Assembly: GCF_003710865.1 (NCBI RefSeq)
Contig: NZ_RHHO01000035.1
Location: forward strand, 1-62,972
Direction of reading: 5' to 3'
DNA length: 62,972 nucleotides
From: Brevibacillus borstelensis
Lineage (GTDB): Bacteria; Bacillota; Bacilli; Brevibacillales; Brevibacillaceae
The first letter of the stretch is position 1; each line of letters starts with the position of its first letter. Of this stretch, positions 44,238 to 52,641 are shown piece after piece. A program made the position numbers and the translations under genes. Below the pieces are notes generated by a model, which worked only from the letters and a program-made list of their open reading frames with translations, made no database searches and was not told the DNA's origin.

Positions 44238-45059
44238 ATGAAAAGCGAGTTATTCTACAAGTACCCCAAATCGCTGCTTAACAAAGGGACAGGGTTTCTA
44301 TCCGATTACAGCCACTCTCTCAATCCCTATACTGGCTGTGCTTTTGGATGCTCATACTGTTACGTGCGTCAGATGCCCGTCTCGACGTTTCGCGGCGCTG
44401 AATGGGGAACCTGGGTGGATGTGAAAAAGGAAGCTGCGGAGCTTTTGCACAAGGAGCTTCGCAAAGCCAAGGCCAAAGGCGAGGTAACGATATTCATGTC
44501 CTCGAGCACCGATCCTTATCAGCCTGTCGAGTATCGGGAAAAAGTGACGAGATCCCTGCTCGAGGTCATGACAGAGGAGCCGCCTGATTTTCTTTTTGTG
44601 CAAACCCGCAGTCCGCTTGTTTCCAGAGATGTCGATTTGTTATTGCAGCTCAAGGATCGTGTTCGGGTAAGCATGACCGTAGAAACGGACCTGGAGGAAA
44701 TACGCAAGCACTTTACACCGGGCGCTCCGCCCATTGCAGCAAGATTAAAAGCGCTGCAGGAACTAGCAGATGCCGGTGTGCCGACGCAGGCGACGATTGC
44801 ACCGCTACTTCCCAGCAGCGAAGACTTCCCCGTAAAGCTGAAGTCTTTGGTCAGCCGTGTCTGCGTCGATGATTATTTTATGGGGGACGGCAGCGGCGGG
44901 AGACGCACGGGAAGATTGGGGATTCGCGCATTGTACGAAGAACTTGGGATGGAAGAATGGTACGACCCGTCCGCTTATCGAATCGTCTACGACAGAATGA
45001 GACGGGTTTTTCCCGATCATCAGGTTTTCGTAAGTCAAAAGGGCTTTGCCCCGTTTTAA
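44238..45059 (+). CDS. spore photoproduct lyase family radical SAM protein
   Basis: The 273-residue protein has the radical SAM cluster motif C-A-F-G-C-S-Y-C (residues 34-41) followed by YVRQMPV, matching SPL family proteins rather than the longer SplB (about 340 residues). It lacks an N-terminal extension, so direct repair of the spore photoproduct is unproven. It starts 59 bases after the 2OG oxygenase gene on the same strand, with its own ribosome site (AGGGGAGAG), and probably belongs to the repair operon. The 130-base stretch 45060-45189 holds no gene. Confidence 0.8.
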   Translation: MKSELFYKYPKSLLNKGTGFLSDYSHSLNPYTGCAFGCSYCYVRQMPVSTFRGAEWGTWVDVKKEAAELLHKELRKAKAKGEVTIFMSSSTDPYQPVEYREKVTRSLLEVMTEEPPDFLFVQTRSPLVSRDVDLLLQLKDRVRVSMTVETDLEEIRKHFTPGAPPIAARLKALQELADAGVPTQATIAPLLPSSEDFPVKLKSLVSRVCVDDYFMGDGSGGRRTGRLGIRALYEELGMEEWYDPSAYRIVYDRMRRVFPDHQVFVSQKGFAPF

Positions 45060-45189
45060 TCAGGGGCAGGAAGGAGCATGTTTCATACAGATCTTTACCC
45101 ACGTCCGGAATAACCTTTTCCCAGGGAGCAATATTTCGTAAAATAAAGCGAAGGAATAAACGTTGAATGCCGAAAGCGAGGGTAACTGC

Positions 45190-45450
45190 ATGGACGATAA
45201 AAAAACGCCGCTCGTTCCAGAGCTTGATGAGCTCCTCTACAAATTCACTGAACTGTTGACGGGAGAAGCAACGCCAGAGCGCGTGGAAATGGTAAAGATC
45301 TGGTGCCTCTATACACATATGTCAAAAGCGATGCCGCCGCTGGTTCAACATTGGGCGAGCGAGCCGGAACATTTCGAAGCGCGCGACCAGATCCGGGGAA
45401 TCATTGAGCAAATCAAGCAGTGGAACCAAACAAAAAACCAGAAGCACTGA
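45190..45450 (+). CDS. DUF2573 (YusU-like) protein
   Basis: The 86-residue protein reads like YusU family members: DELLYKFTELLTGEATPERVE, then VKIWCLYTHMSKAMPPL. The family is small, soluble and of unknown function. GAGGGTAAC before ATG 45190 fixes the start. A long hairpin without a clear T-run follows. Confidence 0.7.
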   Translation: MDDKKTPLVPELDELLYKFTELLTGEATPERVEMVKIWCLYTHMSKAMPPLVQHWASEPEHFEARDQIRGIIEQIKQWNQTKNQKH

Positions 45451-45468
45451 AAATAGTAGAAACGGTTG

Positions 45469-45509
45469 CGGTGAAAGGGCTTGGTGCATGCTGCCAAGCC
45501 TTTTCACCG
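45469..45509. terminator. long perfect hairpin (possible terminator)
   Basis: CGGTGAAAGGGCTTGG pairs with CCAAGCCTTTTCACCG around TGCATGCTG, with one mismatch in 16 bp. There is no T-run, so it may be a terminator of another type or a structured 3' end shared by the convergent genes. Confidence 0.5.
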
Positions 45510-45542
45510 TGTGAGAGTCGAATAAACGGACGATTGTAGTTG

Positions 45543-46136
45543 TTAATCATTCAATCCTTTTCCATCGAGAATTTGCGGTATACATTTTTCTACCCTTGAC
45601 GCTCGCGTTTTGGATTGTTTGGGTGATGAAAAATAAAGAAGGTAGGCTCTTTGCCGTCCCGGCGTCAATGCTTCAAAAGCAGTTTTCAAGGCAGGGTTTT
45701 CATCTAGTTTCATTTGAAATTCTTCCGCAACGCTGTAGTCCGTATGCTTTTTAAAATCCACTTCCAAACCGGCTTTTTCAACTTCAATCGCTTCATGAAT
45801 ATAGGCTTTCAAGACGGTTTCCAGTTCAATGATTTCTTCAACATTGGTGAACCGAATCTGGCGAGCCGCCTGTACATTCTCCGTTTGTTGAACGAGAATC
45901 CCATGGGTATCCTGTAGCAAGGCACCTTTGTGAAACAGAAGTGCGCAGTATTCTTTAAATCCGTGTATTAACACTATGTTTTTATTCTCATACGTGTAGC
46001 AAGGATGCATCCACTTCCATTCTTCTGTCAGCTCACAGTCAAGAACAATATTTCTCAGCTTTTCATATTCTGCCTTCCACTTTTCCGCTTTGCTTACGAA
46101 TTCGTCAACCTTAGGATTCAATTTGCTATTTGCCAT
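45543..46136 (-). CDS. YdeI/OmpD-associated family protein (DUF1801-type plus OmdA domain)
   Basis: The 197-residue protein has an N-terminal DUF1801-like region (KWKAEYEKLRNIVLDCELTE, TYENKNIVLIHGFKEYCALLF) and a C-terminal bacteriocin-protection (OmdA/YdeI) domain (ALTPGRQRAYLLYFSSPKQ, SRVEKC). The family has been tied to stress and peptide-antibiotic tolerance. ATG 46136 follows GGGGTGCTCCTTG; TTG 46139 is possible. A similar-looking remnant may lie upstream at about 46140-46260. Confidence 0.8.
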   Translation of the reverse strand: MANSKLNPKVDEFVSKAEKWKAEYEKLRNIVLDCELTEEWKWMHPCYTYENKNIVLIHGFKEYCALLFHKGALLQDTHGILVQQTENVQAARQIRFTNVEEIIELETVLKAYIHEAIEVEKAGLEVDFKKHTDYSVAEEFQMKLDENPALKTAFEALTPGRQRAYLLYFSSPKQSKTRASRVEKCIPQILDGKGLND

Positions 46137-46328
46137 CAAGGAGCACCCCTCATCAATTTCTCGTTGAGCTGACAGTCAAGAATAACCGTTTTTGATCCAT
46201 TCAATTCTCTTCTGTAATCTTTCGGACTGCCAATTTTATTTCATTCCAAATTCTACCTCACTCGGAAGCATGATCTCAATCATAATCTTGCGTACTTTGC
46301 AGATAACTGCCCACAGCGAGACGGCTTA

Positions 46329-46369
46329 CAAAAAAGAACCTCCGGCTTCGCATTATCTCCGGAGGTTCC
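46329..46369 (-). terminator. strong terminator of the NAD operon
   Basis: On the minus strand GAACCTCCGG pairs with CCGGAGGTTC around a 13-base loop and TTTTTT follows. It starts only 4 bases past the nadE stop codon. Confidence 0.9.
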
Positions 46370-46372
46370 TGC

Positions 46373-47206
46373 TCATTTCCACCATCTGTCAAAAGGAGTC
46401 ACAGGGAGGCTGCGCTTGTGCATGGTCACGTCATATTGTCGTTCGATCTTTTCTTTCACTTCGGCTGATACAGCTTGATTCGTCAAGTATTTATCCAAAT
46501 CGTCGTAAGAGAATCCAAGTGCGACCTCATCGGGCAGCAGCGGCCGGTTGTCTTCGAGATCGGCAGTAGGGGTTTTCATATAGAGATGCTCCGGTGCGCC
46601 CACGTATTGGAGTAGTTGACGCACTTGGCCTTTCGTCAACCCGGTGATGGGGGCGACATCGGCTGCACCGTCTCCGAATTTCGTGAAAAACCCTGTAGCG
46701 GCTTCCGGCGCCTGATCTGTGCCCAGGACGAGGAGGCCGAAATGGCCAGCTATGTCATATTGGACCTTCATGCGTTCACGCGCTTTTGTGTTCCCTTTGT
46801 GGAAATCGGAGAGAGCCGCACCGGTCGCCAGTTGGAATTGCTCCATGGAAGCATCGACGGCGGGCTTGATGTTTACCGTAATCGTGTTATGTGGACGAAT
46901 GAATCTTATTGCTTTTTGAGCATCATCTTCATCCAACTGCTGGCCGTAGGGGAGGCGGACAGCGACAAATCGGTATTCCTTGCCCGTCTCCTTGGCTGCT
47001 TCATCGCAGGCAACCCGGGCCATATAGCCGGTCAGCGTAGAATCAACCCCGCCGCTGATCCCCACCACATATCCTTTTGCACCTGTTTTCAACAGGTATT
47101 CTTTTAAAAAATCCACCCGAAAGCGCAGCTCTTCCTCTGCGTCGATCGTTGCCCGAACATGCAAGCTCTCTATGATTTTCTCTTGCTTTGTCAAGTTCCT
47201 GTTCAT
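46373..47206 (-). CDS. nadE: NH3-dependent NAD+ synthetase
   Basis: The 277-residue protein has the ATP-PPi motif GISGGVDS (about residue 48), the family phrase VRLPYGQQLDEDDAQKA and the later GDGAADVAPI and LTKGQVRQLLQYVGAPEHLY. It makes NAD+ from NaAD and ammonia. It has no glutaminase domain. Its ATG adjoins the nadD stop codon, so it is co-translated and read from the nrtR-side promoter. Confidence 0.95.
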   Translation of the reverse strand: MNRNLTKQEKIIESLHVRATIDAEEELRFRVDFLKEYLLKTGAKGYVVGISGGVDSTLTGYMARVACDEAAKETGKEYRFVAVRLPYGQQLDEDDAQKAIRFIRPHNTITVNIKPAVDASMEQFQLATGAALSDFHKGNTKARERMKVQYDIAGHFGLLVLGTDQAPEAATGFFTKFGDGAADVAPITGLTKGQVRQLLQYVGAPEHLYMKTPTADLEDNRPLLPDEVALGFSYDDLDKYLTNQAVSAEVKEKIERQYDVTMHKRSLPVTPFDRWWK

Positions 47207-47850
47207 TAGCGGCCAACCTCTTTCGTGTACAACTGATTCTTGTAAATGTAGTCGAGTACCAGGTCGGGAAGCAGGAAGCTCGGATCGCCGCCATTGCGAA
47301 TTTCTCCGCGGATATAGCTGGAGCTGATGCCCATACTGATGCCTTTTGACATCGTGAGGAAGTTTTCGTCATTGTTTCTGAGCAACGGGTCCTTTGCGAT
47401 CAAGTCATCCATGTGATAGCCTTCCCGAGACATGACAATAAACTTGTGGTTTTTCACCAATTTCTCTGCATTTCCCCAGCGGGACAATCCTTCCAACAGG
47501 TCGGCGCCCATGATGAAGAAAATCTCGTCGTCCGGAAACTGCTTGCGAAAGTGCTCCATGGTGTCATAGGTATAGGTTTCGCCAGGGAGCGCATTCATTT
47601 CAACCAAAGAGATTTCGAACAAAGGCTCCCCGAATCGGTTGGTTTTGTTTTTGCAGGCTCCCAAAGCAAGCTCGAGCATTTTGACGCGATGCCGGTCTTC
47701 CGTTTGCAGAATCTTGTCTCTGCGCATGGAGGAGCAGGGGGTAAAGTACACCTTATCGAGGCGCTTGCGGCTCGCTACCGCAGCTGCCGTAAACATGTGG
47801 GAATACGTAATGGGGTCAAAGCTGCTGCCGTATATACCGATTCGTCGCAT
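47206..47850 (-). CDS. nadD: nicotinate-nucleotide adenylyltransferase
   Basis: The 214-residue protein has the nucleotidyltransferase HIGH-like motif in GIYGSSFDPITYSHMFTAA (residues 4-22, here SHMF for GxxH) and late SGIS-SYIRG (SSSYIRGEIR). It makes NaAD from nicotinate mononucleotide and ATP. In this operon it acts between PncB and NadE. It starts after GGGAGGATTCGACC. Confidence 0.9.
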   Translation of the reverse strand: MRRIGIYGSSFDPITYSHMFTAAAVASRKRLDKVYFTPCSSMRRDKILQTEDRHRVKMLELALGACKNKTNRFGEPLFEISLVEMNALPGETYTYDTMEHFRKQFPDDEIFFIMGADLLEGLSRWGNAEKLVKNHKFIVMSREGYHMDDLIAKDPLLRNNDENFLTMSKGISMGISSSYIRGEIRNGGDPSFLLPDLVLDYIYKNQLYTKEVGR

Positions 47851-47864
47851 GGTCGAATCCTCCC

Positions 47865-49499
47865 TTATTCCATAAGAGCAAATTGCCTTTTTTCGTGGAT
47901 CAGCTTCTCTTTCAACTCTTTCAATTCGTCAGACAACGATACCGGGTACACCTCCGGGTTGTCGAGGCGCAAATACTCCTCCCAAAACGTATTCTTCTGT
48001 GCCAGATGGAAACGGCGGGATTGTTCGAGTGTCGGAGTTTTGTAAACCCGCTTTCCGTGTTCAAAGATCGGGACGAGCAAGGGGACAGCCCGAAAATTGA
48101 CCACGCGTTTGCTCTTTAACGGGTTCGTCGGATGCTTCAGCACAATTTCTTTGACATGCCCGATTTCTTCATGCTCCAGGCAAATGTAGTCGCCCTTGGC
48201 CATTCCGTCCTGATCGTACAGCCGATACACTTTTTTAATGCCCGGATTCAGGATCTTGTCGATATTTTCGGAGATTTTGATCAATGCCATCCAATCCTTT
48301 TCCGTCTTGCGGGCCACGATTTTGTGGACGCCGCCGAGTGCCGGGCTGTCGTAAGCGGTGATGTACTTGGTGCCGATGCCCCATATGTCGATTTTGGCTC
48401 CCTGATATTTGAGGGAAGTGATCGTGTACTCGTCCAGATCGCTGGATGCGGCTATCTTGACATCGTGCAAGCCGGCATTATCGAGCATTTTCCGGGCTCT
48501 TTTGGAAAAGAAGGCGAGGTCCCCGCTGTCCAGGCGAATCCCGCTCAGCTTGTGACCGCGTTCCTGCATGATCTTGCCGACCTTGATCGCATTTGGAATA
48601 CCCGACCCGAGCACATCGAAGGTATCGACCAGCAAAATGCTTTTCGCCGGAAACACCTCTGCGAATGCAAGGAACGCTTCCAGTTCATTCGGGAAAAACT
48701 GCACGAACAGATGGGCATGGGTTCCGGTTGTCGGGACACCGTATTGTTTGCCTGCCTTCATGTTGGAAGAGTAATGGAATCCCGCTATATAGGCGGCACG
48801 GGCTCCTTGTACGGAGGCGTCACGTCCTTGGGCTCTTCTTTTGCCCATTTCGATGACCGTCTGACCTTCGGCCGCAGTCATAATCCGCGAAGCCTTGGTC
48901 ATGAGCAGAGACTCGCTGTTCACGGTATTCAGCAACTGGGCTTCAATCCAGACGCATTCCATGATCGGGGCCACAATCCGGATATAGGGCGTGTTCGGAA
49001 AAACGATCTGGCCTTCTTCCATGGCATAAAGCTGACCAGTGAATCGCAGCGAGCGCAGTTCAGCGAGAAATTCTTCATCGTACAGTTGCTTGCTGCGGAG
49101 GTATTCGATGTCGCTCTCGTTGAAGTAGAGATTTTCTACGATGTCGATCAGCTGGTGAAGTCCGCAAAAGGCGACGTATCCGCCAAGCTCTCCCGTATGG
49201 TCGCCAACCGGTTTTACAAAAGGCGCCTTGCGGTAGAAGTCGTCGAAAACGACAGGCGTTTGGTGCAAGCCCTTCTTGTACAGGGCATACATCATGTTGA
49301 TCGCGTATTCGTCTACGTCGAGACCGTAATCTCTGGAAGGATCGAAGAAGGGCAGAATCTCGAAGTCTGCCGTCTGGCCGCACGCAGAGCAGGGATTCAC
49401 CTGATCCGAGATGCGAAAATTTGGTTGCTTGCAGGAATTGCAAATATGGACAAAACGATATACTTTCGGATCAATCGCATCAAAAATGGTCCTTTTCAT
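47865..49499 (-). CDS. pncB: nicotinate phosphoribosyltransferase
   Basis: The 544-residue enzyme has core NAPRTase phrases (EMGKRRAQGRDA, GTHAHLFVQFF, SGDLAFFSKRARKML). A four-cysteine element sits near the N-terminus: CNSCKQP and CSACGQ (about residues 17-40), a probable zinc ribbon. It makes nicotinate mononucleotide from nicotinate and PRPP with ATP. Start 49499 has AAAGGATTGGGAACGG upstream; the frame runs further upstream without support. It is 14 bases from nadD. Confidence 0.93.
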   Translation of the reverse strand: MKRTIFDAIDPKVYRFVHICNSCKQPNFRISDQVNPCSACGQTADFEILPFFDPSRDYGLDVDEYAINMMYALYKKGLHQTPVVFDDFYRKAPFVKPVGDHTGELGGYVAFCGLHQLIDIVENLYFNESDIEYLRSKQLYDEEFLAELRSLRFTGQLYAMEEGQIVFPNTPYIRIVAPIMECVWIEAQLLNTVNSESLLMTKASRIMTAAEGQTVIEMGKRRAQGRDASVQGARAAYIAGFHYSSNMKAGKQYGVPTTGTHAHLFVQFFPNELEAFLAFAEVFPAKSILLVDTFDVLGSGIPNAIKVGKIMQERGHKLSGIRLDSGDLAFFSKRARKMLDNAGLHDVKIAASSDLDEYTITSLKYQGAKIDIWGIGTKYITAYDSPALGGVHKIVARKTEKDWMALIKISENIDKILNPGIKKVYRLYDQDGMAKGDYICLEHEEIGHVKEIVLKHPTNPLKSKRVVNFRAVPLLVPIFEHGKRVYKTPTLEQSRRFHLAQKNTFWEEYLRLDNPEVYPVSLSDELKELKEKLIHEKRQFALME

Positions 49500-49564
49500 C
49501 CGTTCCCAATCCTTTCTGCTCCGGCAAAGGGAGTTGTAAGAGAGGGGAGAGGAGGCTCCCCTGG

Positions 49565-50119
49565 TCAAGCTTTCGATACAACCTTCATGCCCATCTGGTT
49601 TTTAAAGTGACCCAATGCCCATTCGTGACCGGCAGGATTGAAGCTTGCCACGGCATCCTCGTGAATGACTACCTCGTACCCGAGATACCAGGCCGAAACG
49701 GCAGTATGGAGAACACAAATATCCGTGCAAACGCCGACAAGATGGATTTCCCGGATGCCCCGCGCCTGAAGCTGGAGAGCCAAATCTGTTCCCTCAAAGG
49801 AGCTGTATCTCGTTTTGTCCATCCAGTAAATCGCCGCTTCATTTTCCAGGTAGAGATCGTGCAGCGCTCCATATAGATGGCGTCCCTTTGTGCCCATGAT
49901 ATTGTGCGGGGGATAGAGGGCGGTTTCCGGATGGTAAGGATCGTTTTCTTTGTGGCCATCCACAGCCATGACGACATAATCTCCATTTTGCAGAAACTCA
50001 TTGGTTAGCTCGCAAATCCGCTTCTCGATGTTTTGTCCGGGTTCTCCGCAAGTCAGGGCACCGTCTGCAGCAACGAAATCATTCGTATAATCGATGACAA
50101 TCAACGCTTTTTTGCTCAT
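49565..50119 (-). CDS. pncA: nicotinamidase/isochorismatase-family hydrolase
   Basis: The 184-residue protein has the catalytic Asp near the start (IVIDYTNDFV), the Lys in MDKTRYSSF, and the Cys in VGVCTDICVLHTA, the nicotinamidase triad. AVDGHKENDPYH carries metal-binding residues. It converts nicotinamide to nicotinate for PncB. ATG 50119 lies seven bases after GGGAGGT; two nearby ATGs are closer and less likely. It is in the NAD cluster, 65 bases from pncB. Confidence 0.9.
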   Translation of the reverse strand: MSKKALIVIDYTNDFVAADGALTCGEPGQNIEKRICELTNEFLQNGDYVVMAVDGHKENDPYHPETALYPPHNIMGTKGRHLYGALHDLYLENEAAIYWMDKTRYSSFEGTDLALQLQARGIREIHLVGVCTDICVLHTAVSAWYLGYEVVIHEDAVASFNPAGHEWALGHFKNQMGMKVVSKA

Positions 50120-50137
50120 CATCATGACCTCCCGAAA

Positions 50138-50156
50138 ATCAAAATGTATTTTTGAT
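50138..50156 (-). promoter_or_regulatory. dyad upstream of pncA
   Basis: ATCAAAA (50138-50144) and TTTTGAT (50150-50156) are a perfect inverted repeat with a 5-base spacer, just before pncA. It may be a second operator or an RNA hairpin within the operon. It lacks the GGT-N7-ACC pattern found at the nrtR promoter. Confidence 0.4.
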
Positions 50157-50196
50157 ATTGTCAAAATAACCTTATCGTTACTTAAAAAAAGATGGA

Positions 50197-50973
50197 CTAA
50201 TAGATCGTTAAAAAGGGGACGTAGTCCGTAAAACGGTACAGTTTCGCCTTGTTTTGCGAGTATTCATTCGAATATTTGATCCGGTCTTGCGAGTCCCGGG
50301 CGACTTCAATGATCCCTTTTCTCGTTTTGGTGCCCACTAATTTTTTCTCAAAGTTTGATCTATCCACTGTATATGTCGGCACTACCGTTTCGATGACCTG
50401 GAGCAGCTCGGATAACGTGAATTCTTCCGGCAGGAATTCCTTGGCGATGTTGGTTTGCAGCATTTTTTCCTGGATGCGTTTGAGCGCATCCTCCAATATC
50501 CTGTTATGGTCAAAAGCAAGCTTCATCGACAAGGCTTCTTCCACTGTAAACAAGCGAGCATCAACTGCGTCGTCATCCGCTTTAAAACCGGAAAGGCTTT
50601 TCTCGTTCACCAGAGCGTAGTAGGCGACCGTGGGAATCCAGCCTCCCGGATCTCTTCCCGGAGTGTAGTAGGCTTTCAGTTGTTCGATATGGACGTTTTC
50701 GTTCAGGATGTGGGTTTCTTCTCTCAATTCCCGCTCGGCACAAGCGTCGAGAGTCTCGTGTTCATTGGAAAAACCGCCGGGAAAAGCCCAGTAGCCTGGA
50801 AACCGGTCGCTGTTCGGATCGCGCTGGATGAGCAGGATCTTCAGCTTTCTCTCCGGAAGCGACTTGTTTTTTGTATCTTTTCTGGGCTCGGATGTGATTG
50901 TAAAAATGCATATATCGGTAGGCAGACCGTCCGGAGAACGAAAGACCGGCTTTGAAACGGATGCAGAATTCAA
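50197..50973 (-). CDS. nrtR: NrtR-like Nudix-domain transcriptional regulator of NAD genes
   Basis: The 258-residue protein has an N-terminal Nudix domain with the Nudix box GGFSNEHETLDACAERELREET (about 84-105) and a C-terminal winged-helix-like part (FTLSELLQVIETV, about 180-245). NrtR repressors bind ADP-ribose and NAD-linked metabolites and control NAD genes. The Nudix box keeps the glutamates needed for hydrolysis, so it might still be a hydrolase. Genomic position, first in the pncA-pncB-nadD-nadE direction, and operators at its own promoter strongly favour the regulator. It starts after GAAAGGAGGAGACAATTTTG. Confidence 0.85.
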   Translation of the reverse strand: MNSASVSKPVFRSPDGLPTDICIFTITSEPRKDTKNKSLPERKLKILLIQRDPNSDRFPGYWAFPGGFSNEHETLDACAERELREETHILNENVHIEQLKAYYTPGRDPGGWIPTVAYYALVNEKSLSGFKADDDAVDARLFTVEEALSMKLAFDHNRILEDALKRIQEKMLQTNIAKEFLPEEFTLSELLQVIETVVPTYTVDRSNFEKKLVGTKTRKGIIEVARDSQDRIKYSNEYSQNKAKLYRFTDYVPFLTIY

Positions 50974-51007
50974 AATTGTCTCCTCCTTTCTGCATCGTCT
51001 TGGCTTT

Positions 51008-51060
51008 ATTTTATAAGGTGGAAATTACCTTGTCAATATGGTATGGTGAAAAACACCATA
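51008..51060 (-). promoter_or_regulatory. nrtR promoter with two GGT-N7-ACC dyads
   Basis: On the minus strand, TTGACA (51036-51031), a 17-base spacer and TAAAAT (51013-51008) form a near-perfect promoter. One dyad, AAGGT-AATTTCC-ACCTT (51015-51031), lies in the spacer. A second, TATGGTG-TTTTT-CACCATA (51042-51060), lies just upstream of the -35 box. Both keep GGT-N7-ACC spacing, as expected for one repressor acting twice. Confidence 0.7.
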
Positions 51061-51120
51061 TGATTTTATTCTATGTTTCTTTATTGAGTAGTAGACCGGT
51101 AGTGACAGCATATCTTTTTA

Positions 51121-51150
51121 TTGACGTTAACGTAAACGTAAAGGTATGTC
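51121..51150 (+). promoter_or_regulatory. MerR-type operator/promoter upstream of the Usp remnant
   Basis: TTGACGTTAACGTAAACGTAAAGG contains the perfect palindrome ACGTTAACGT and TTTACGTT-like halves. It matches sites of MerR-family activators, which sit in a long -35/-10 spacer. A TATGTC-like -10 follows with an 18-base spacer. No merR gene is nearby, so this is probably a site for a distant regulator. Confidence 0.5.
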
Positions 51151-51209
51151 TATGGTAGAATAGCAAAGAAAGGATGCTCCTAGACGCAATGAGAAAGGCC
51201 GTGATCGGC

Positions 51210-51397
51210 ATGCTATGCAACAAAATTTTGATGCCTTTCGATGGATCGGCGTTAGCCAAAAAAGCACTGGAAAAAGCGGTCAAGCTGTCGTGCAGCATGC
51301 TCATATTCCGGTGCTGCTCGTAAAATATGAACCGGATTCGCGGAAAATGATAGCTCGTACTGAGAAAATCGACTTCATTCAGAGGGCATTTTTTTAG
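51210..51397 (+). pseudogene. universal stress protein remnant (N-terminus plus C-terminus)
   Basis: From ATG 51210 the frame reads MLCNKILMPFDGSALAKKAL and continues to KAVKLS, the normal start of UspA proteins, then ends at a stop after CCS. Just before this, in another frame, VVQHAHIPVLLVK appears, the usual UspA C-terminus, followed by a long untypical tail to 51397. A deletion of about 70-80 codons with a frameshift removed the centre, including the ATP-binding G-rich loop. A MerR-type site lies upstream, perhaps its old control element. Confidence 0.7.
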
Positions 51398-51727
51398 AAA
51401 TGCGAGAAAAACAATCTGCTGTAAACCGAAAGGAAAGCGATCGAGGCTTCTGATAGAGAGAGCCATTCTGTTTATGTTATAATAGGTACCGTCTTTCTTG
51501 AATTGGCTGCAGATTCAGGAGGTATGCCATTTCATTTTTTCCGCCGCTCAGTTTCAGGCATAGCCGGTTTTATAAACATCCCTGCTCCGGCATTGTTTTA
51601 TAATTTCCTCTTGTGAACTGGATATCTTTCATTTAGTATTTTTTTGTCAGCAATCATTTCGTTGCTATGAACCTCCTCTTGAGGGGAGCAGCCTTAATTT
51701 GAAACCGTCGAAAGAGAGTGGGACATT
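51398..51727 (+). other. intergenic region with a TATAAT-like box but no supported gene
   Basis: This 330-base stretch has TATAAT at 51478-51483 without a convincing -35 box. It also has an AGGAGGTATG immediately followed by a 30-codon ORF, too close for normal initiation. I found no RNA structure I trust. Confidence 0.4.
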
Positions 51728-52447
51728 ATGGGTCGTAAATGGAACAATATCAAGGAAAAAAAAGCGTCAAAGGATGCCAATACCAGTCGGATATATGCAA
51801 AGTTCGGTAAAGAAATTTACGTTGCAGCCAAACAGGGAGAACCGGACCCGGAATCCAATCGCGCCCTGAAGGTCGTGCTTGAGCGCGCAAAAACGTACAG
51901 CGTACCGAAAGCGATCATTGACCGGGCCATCGAAAAAGCAAAAGGCGGTTCCGAAGAAAGCTACGACGAGCTGCGTTATGAAGGCTTCGGACCAAATGGA
52001 TCGATGATCATCGTCGATGCACTGACCAACAACGTAAACCGTACTGCTTCCGAAGTCCGTGCAGCCTTTAATAAAAATGGCGGCAACATGGGCGTGAGCG
52101 GTTCGGTAGCCTATATGTTCGATGCAACTGCCGTTATCGGTGTCGAAGGCAAAACTGCGGAAGAAGTTCTCGAATTGCTCATGGAAGCGGATGTGGACGT
52201 ACGCGACATTCTGGACGAAGACGGATCGGTGATCGTCTACGCGGAGCCAGACCAGTTTCACGCCGTACAGGAAGCGTTCAAAAATGCCGGCGTCACTGAG
52301 TTTACCGTTGCAGAGCTGACCATGCTCGCGCAAAATGAAGTGACACTTCCCGAAGACGCGCAAGCTCAATTTGAAAAATTGATTGATGCACTGGAAGATC
52401 TGGATGATGTCCAGCAGGTGTACCACAATGTAGATTTGGCGGAGTAA
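51728..52447 (+). CDS. YebC/PmpR family DNA-binding regulator
   Basis: The 239-residue protein begins [20 protein letters not shown], the standard YebC opening, and keeps [14 protein letters not shown] and [23 protein letters not shown]. This short YebC type regulates transcription in some bacteria; related proteins help ribosomes pass stalling sequences. It stands alone, with a terminator after it. Confidence 0.93.
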   Translation: MGRKWNNIKEKKASKDANTSRIYAKFGKEIYVAAKQGEPDPESNRALKVVLERAKTYSVPKAIIDRAIEKAKGGSEESYDELRYEGFGPNGSMIIVDALTNNVNRTASEVRAAFNKNGGNMGVSGSVAYMFDATAVIGVEGKTAEEVLELLMEADVDVRDILDEDGSVIVYAEPDQFHAVQEAFKNAGVTEFTVAELTMLAQNEVTLPEDAQAQFEKLIDALEDLDDVQQVYHNVDLAE

Positions 52448-52525
52448 ATGCTTGGCGCCGGTCCCGGCGAAAGGGACGTCCTTGCAAGCCAGCTGAATCA
52501 ACTCGATATTTCATATAAGAATCGA

Positions 52526-52560
52526 AAAACTGTCCCTTCAAAAGAGGGGACGGTTTTTTT
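52526..52560 (+). terminator. terminator after yebC-like gene
   Basis: AACTGTCCC pairs with GGGACGGTT (one G-T) around a short loop and is followed by TTTTTT. Confidence 0.8.
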
Positions 52561-52641
52561 ATTTACTCAGGACAAAAAAAGCATAGAACTTACAAACATT
52601 GGTTAATGTATAAACAAAATGGAAAGGGCAGGTGCCATGCA

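Noticed and set aside
48132..49610. A 492-codon ORF antisense to pncB
   Set aside because: It is a shadow of a strongly conserved enzyme, without family match or ribosome site.
51533..51625. A 30-codon ORF following AGGAGGTATG
   Set aside because: The ribosome site is only about one base from the ATG, too close for efficient initiation, and the peptide is not recognisable.
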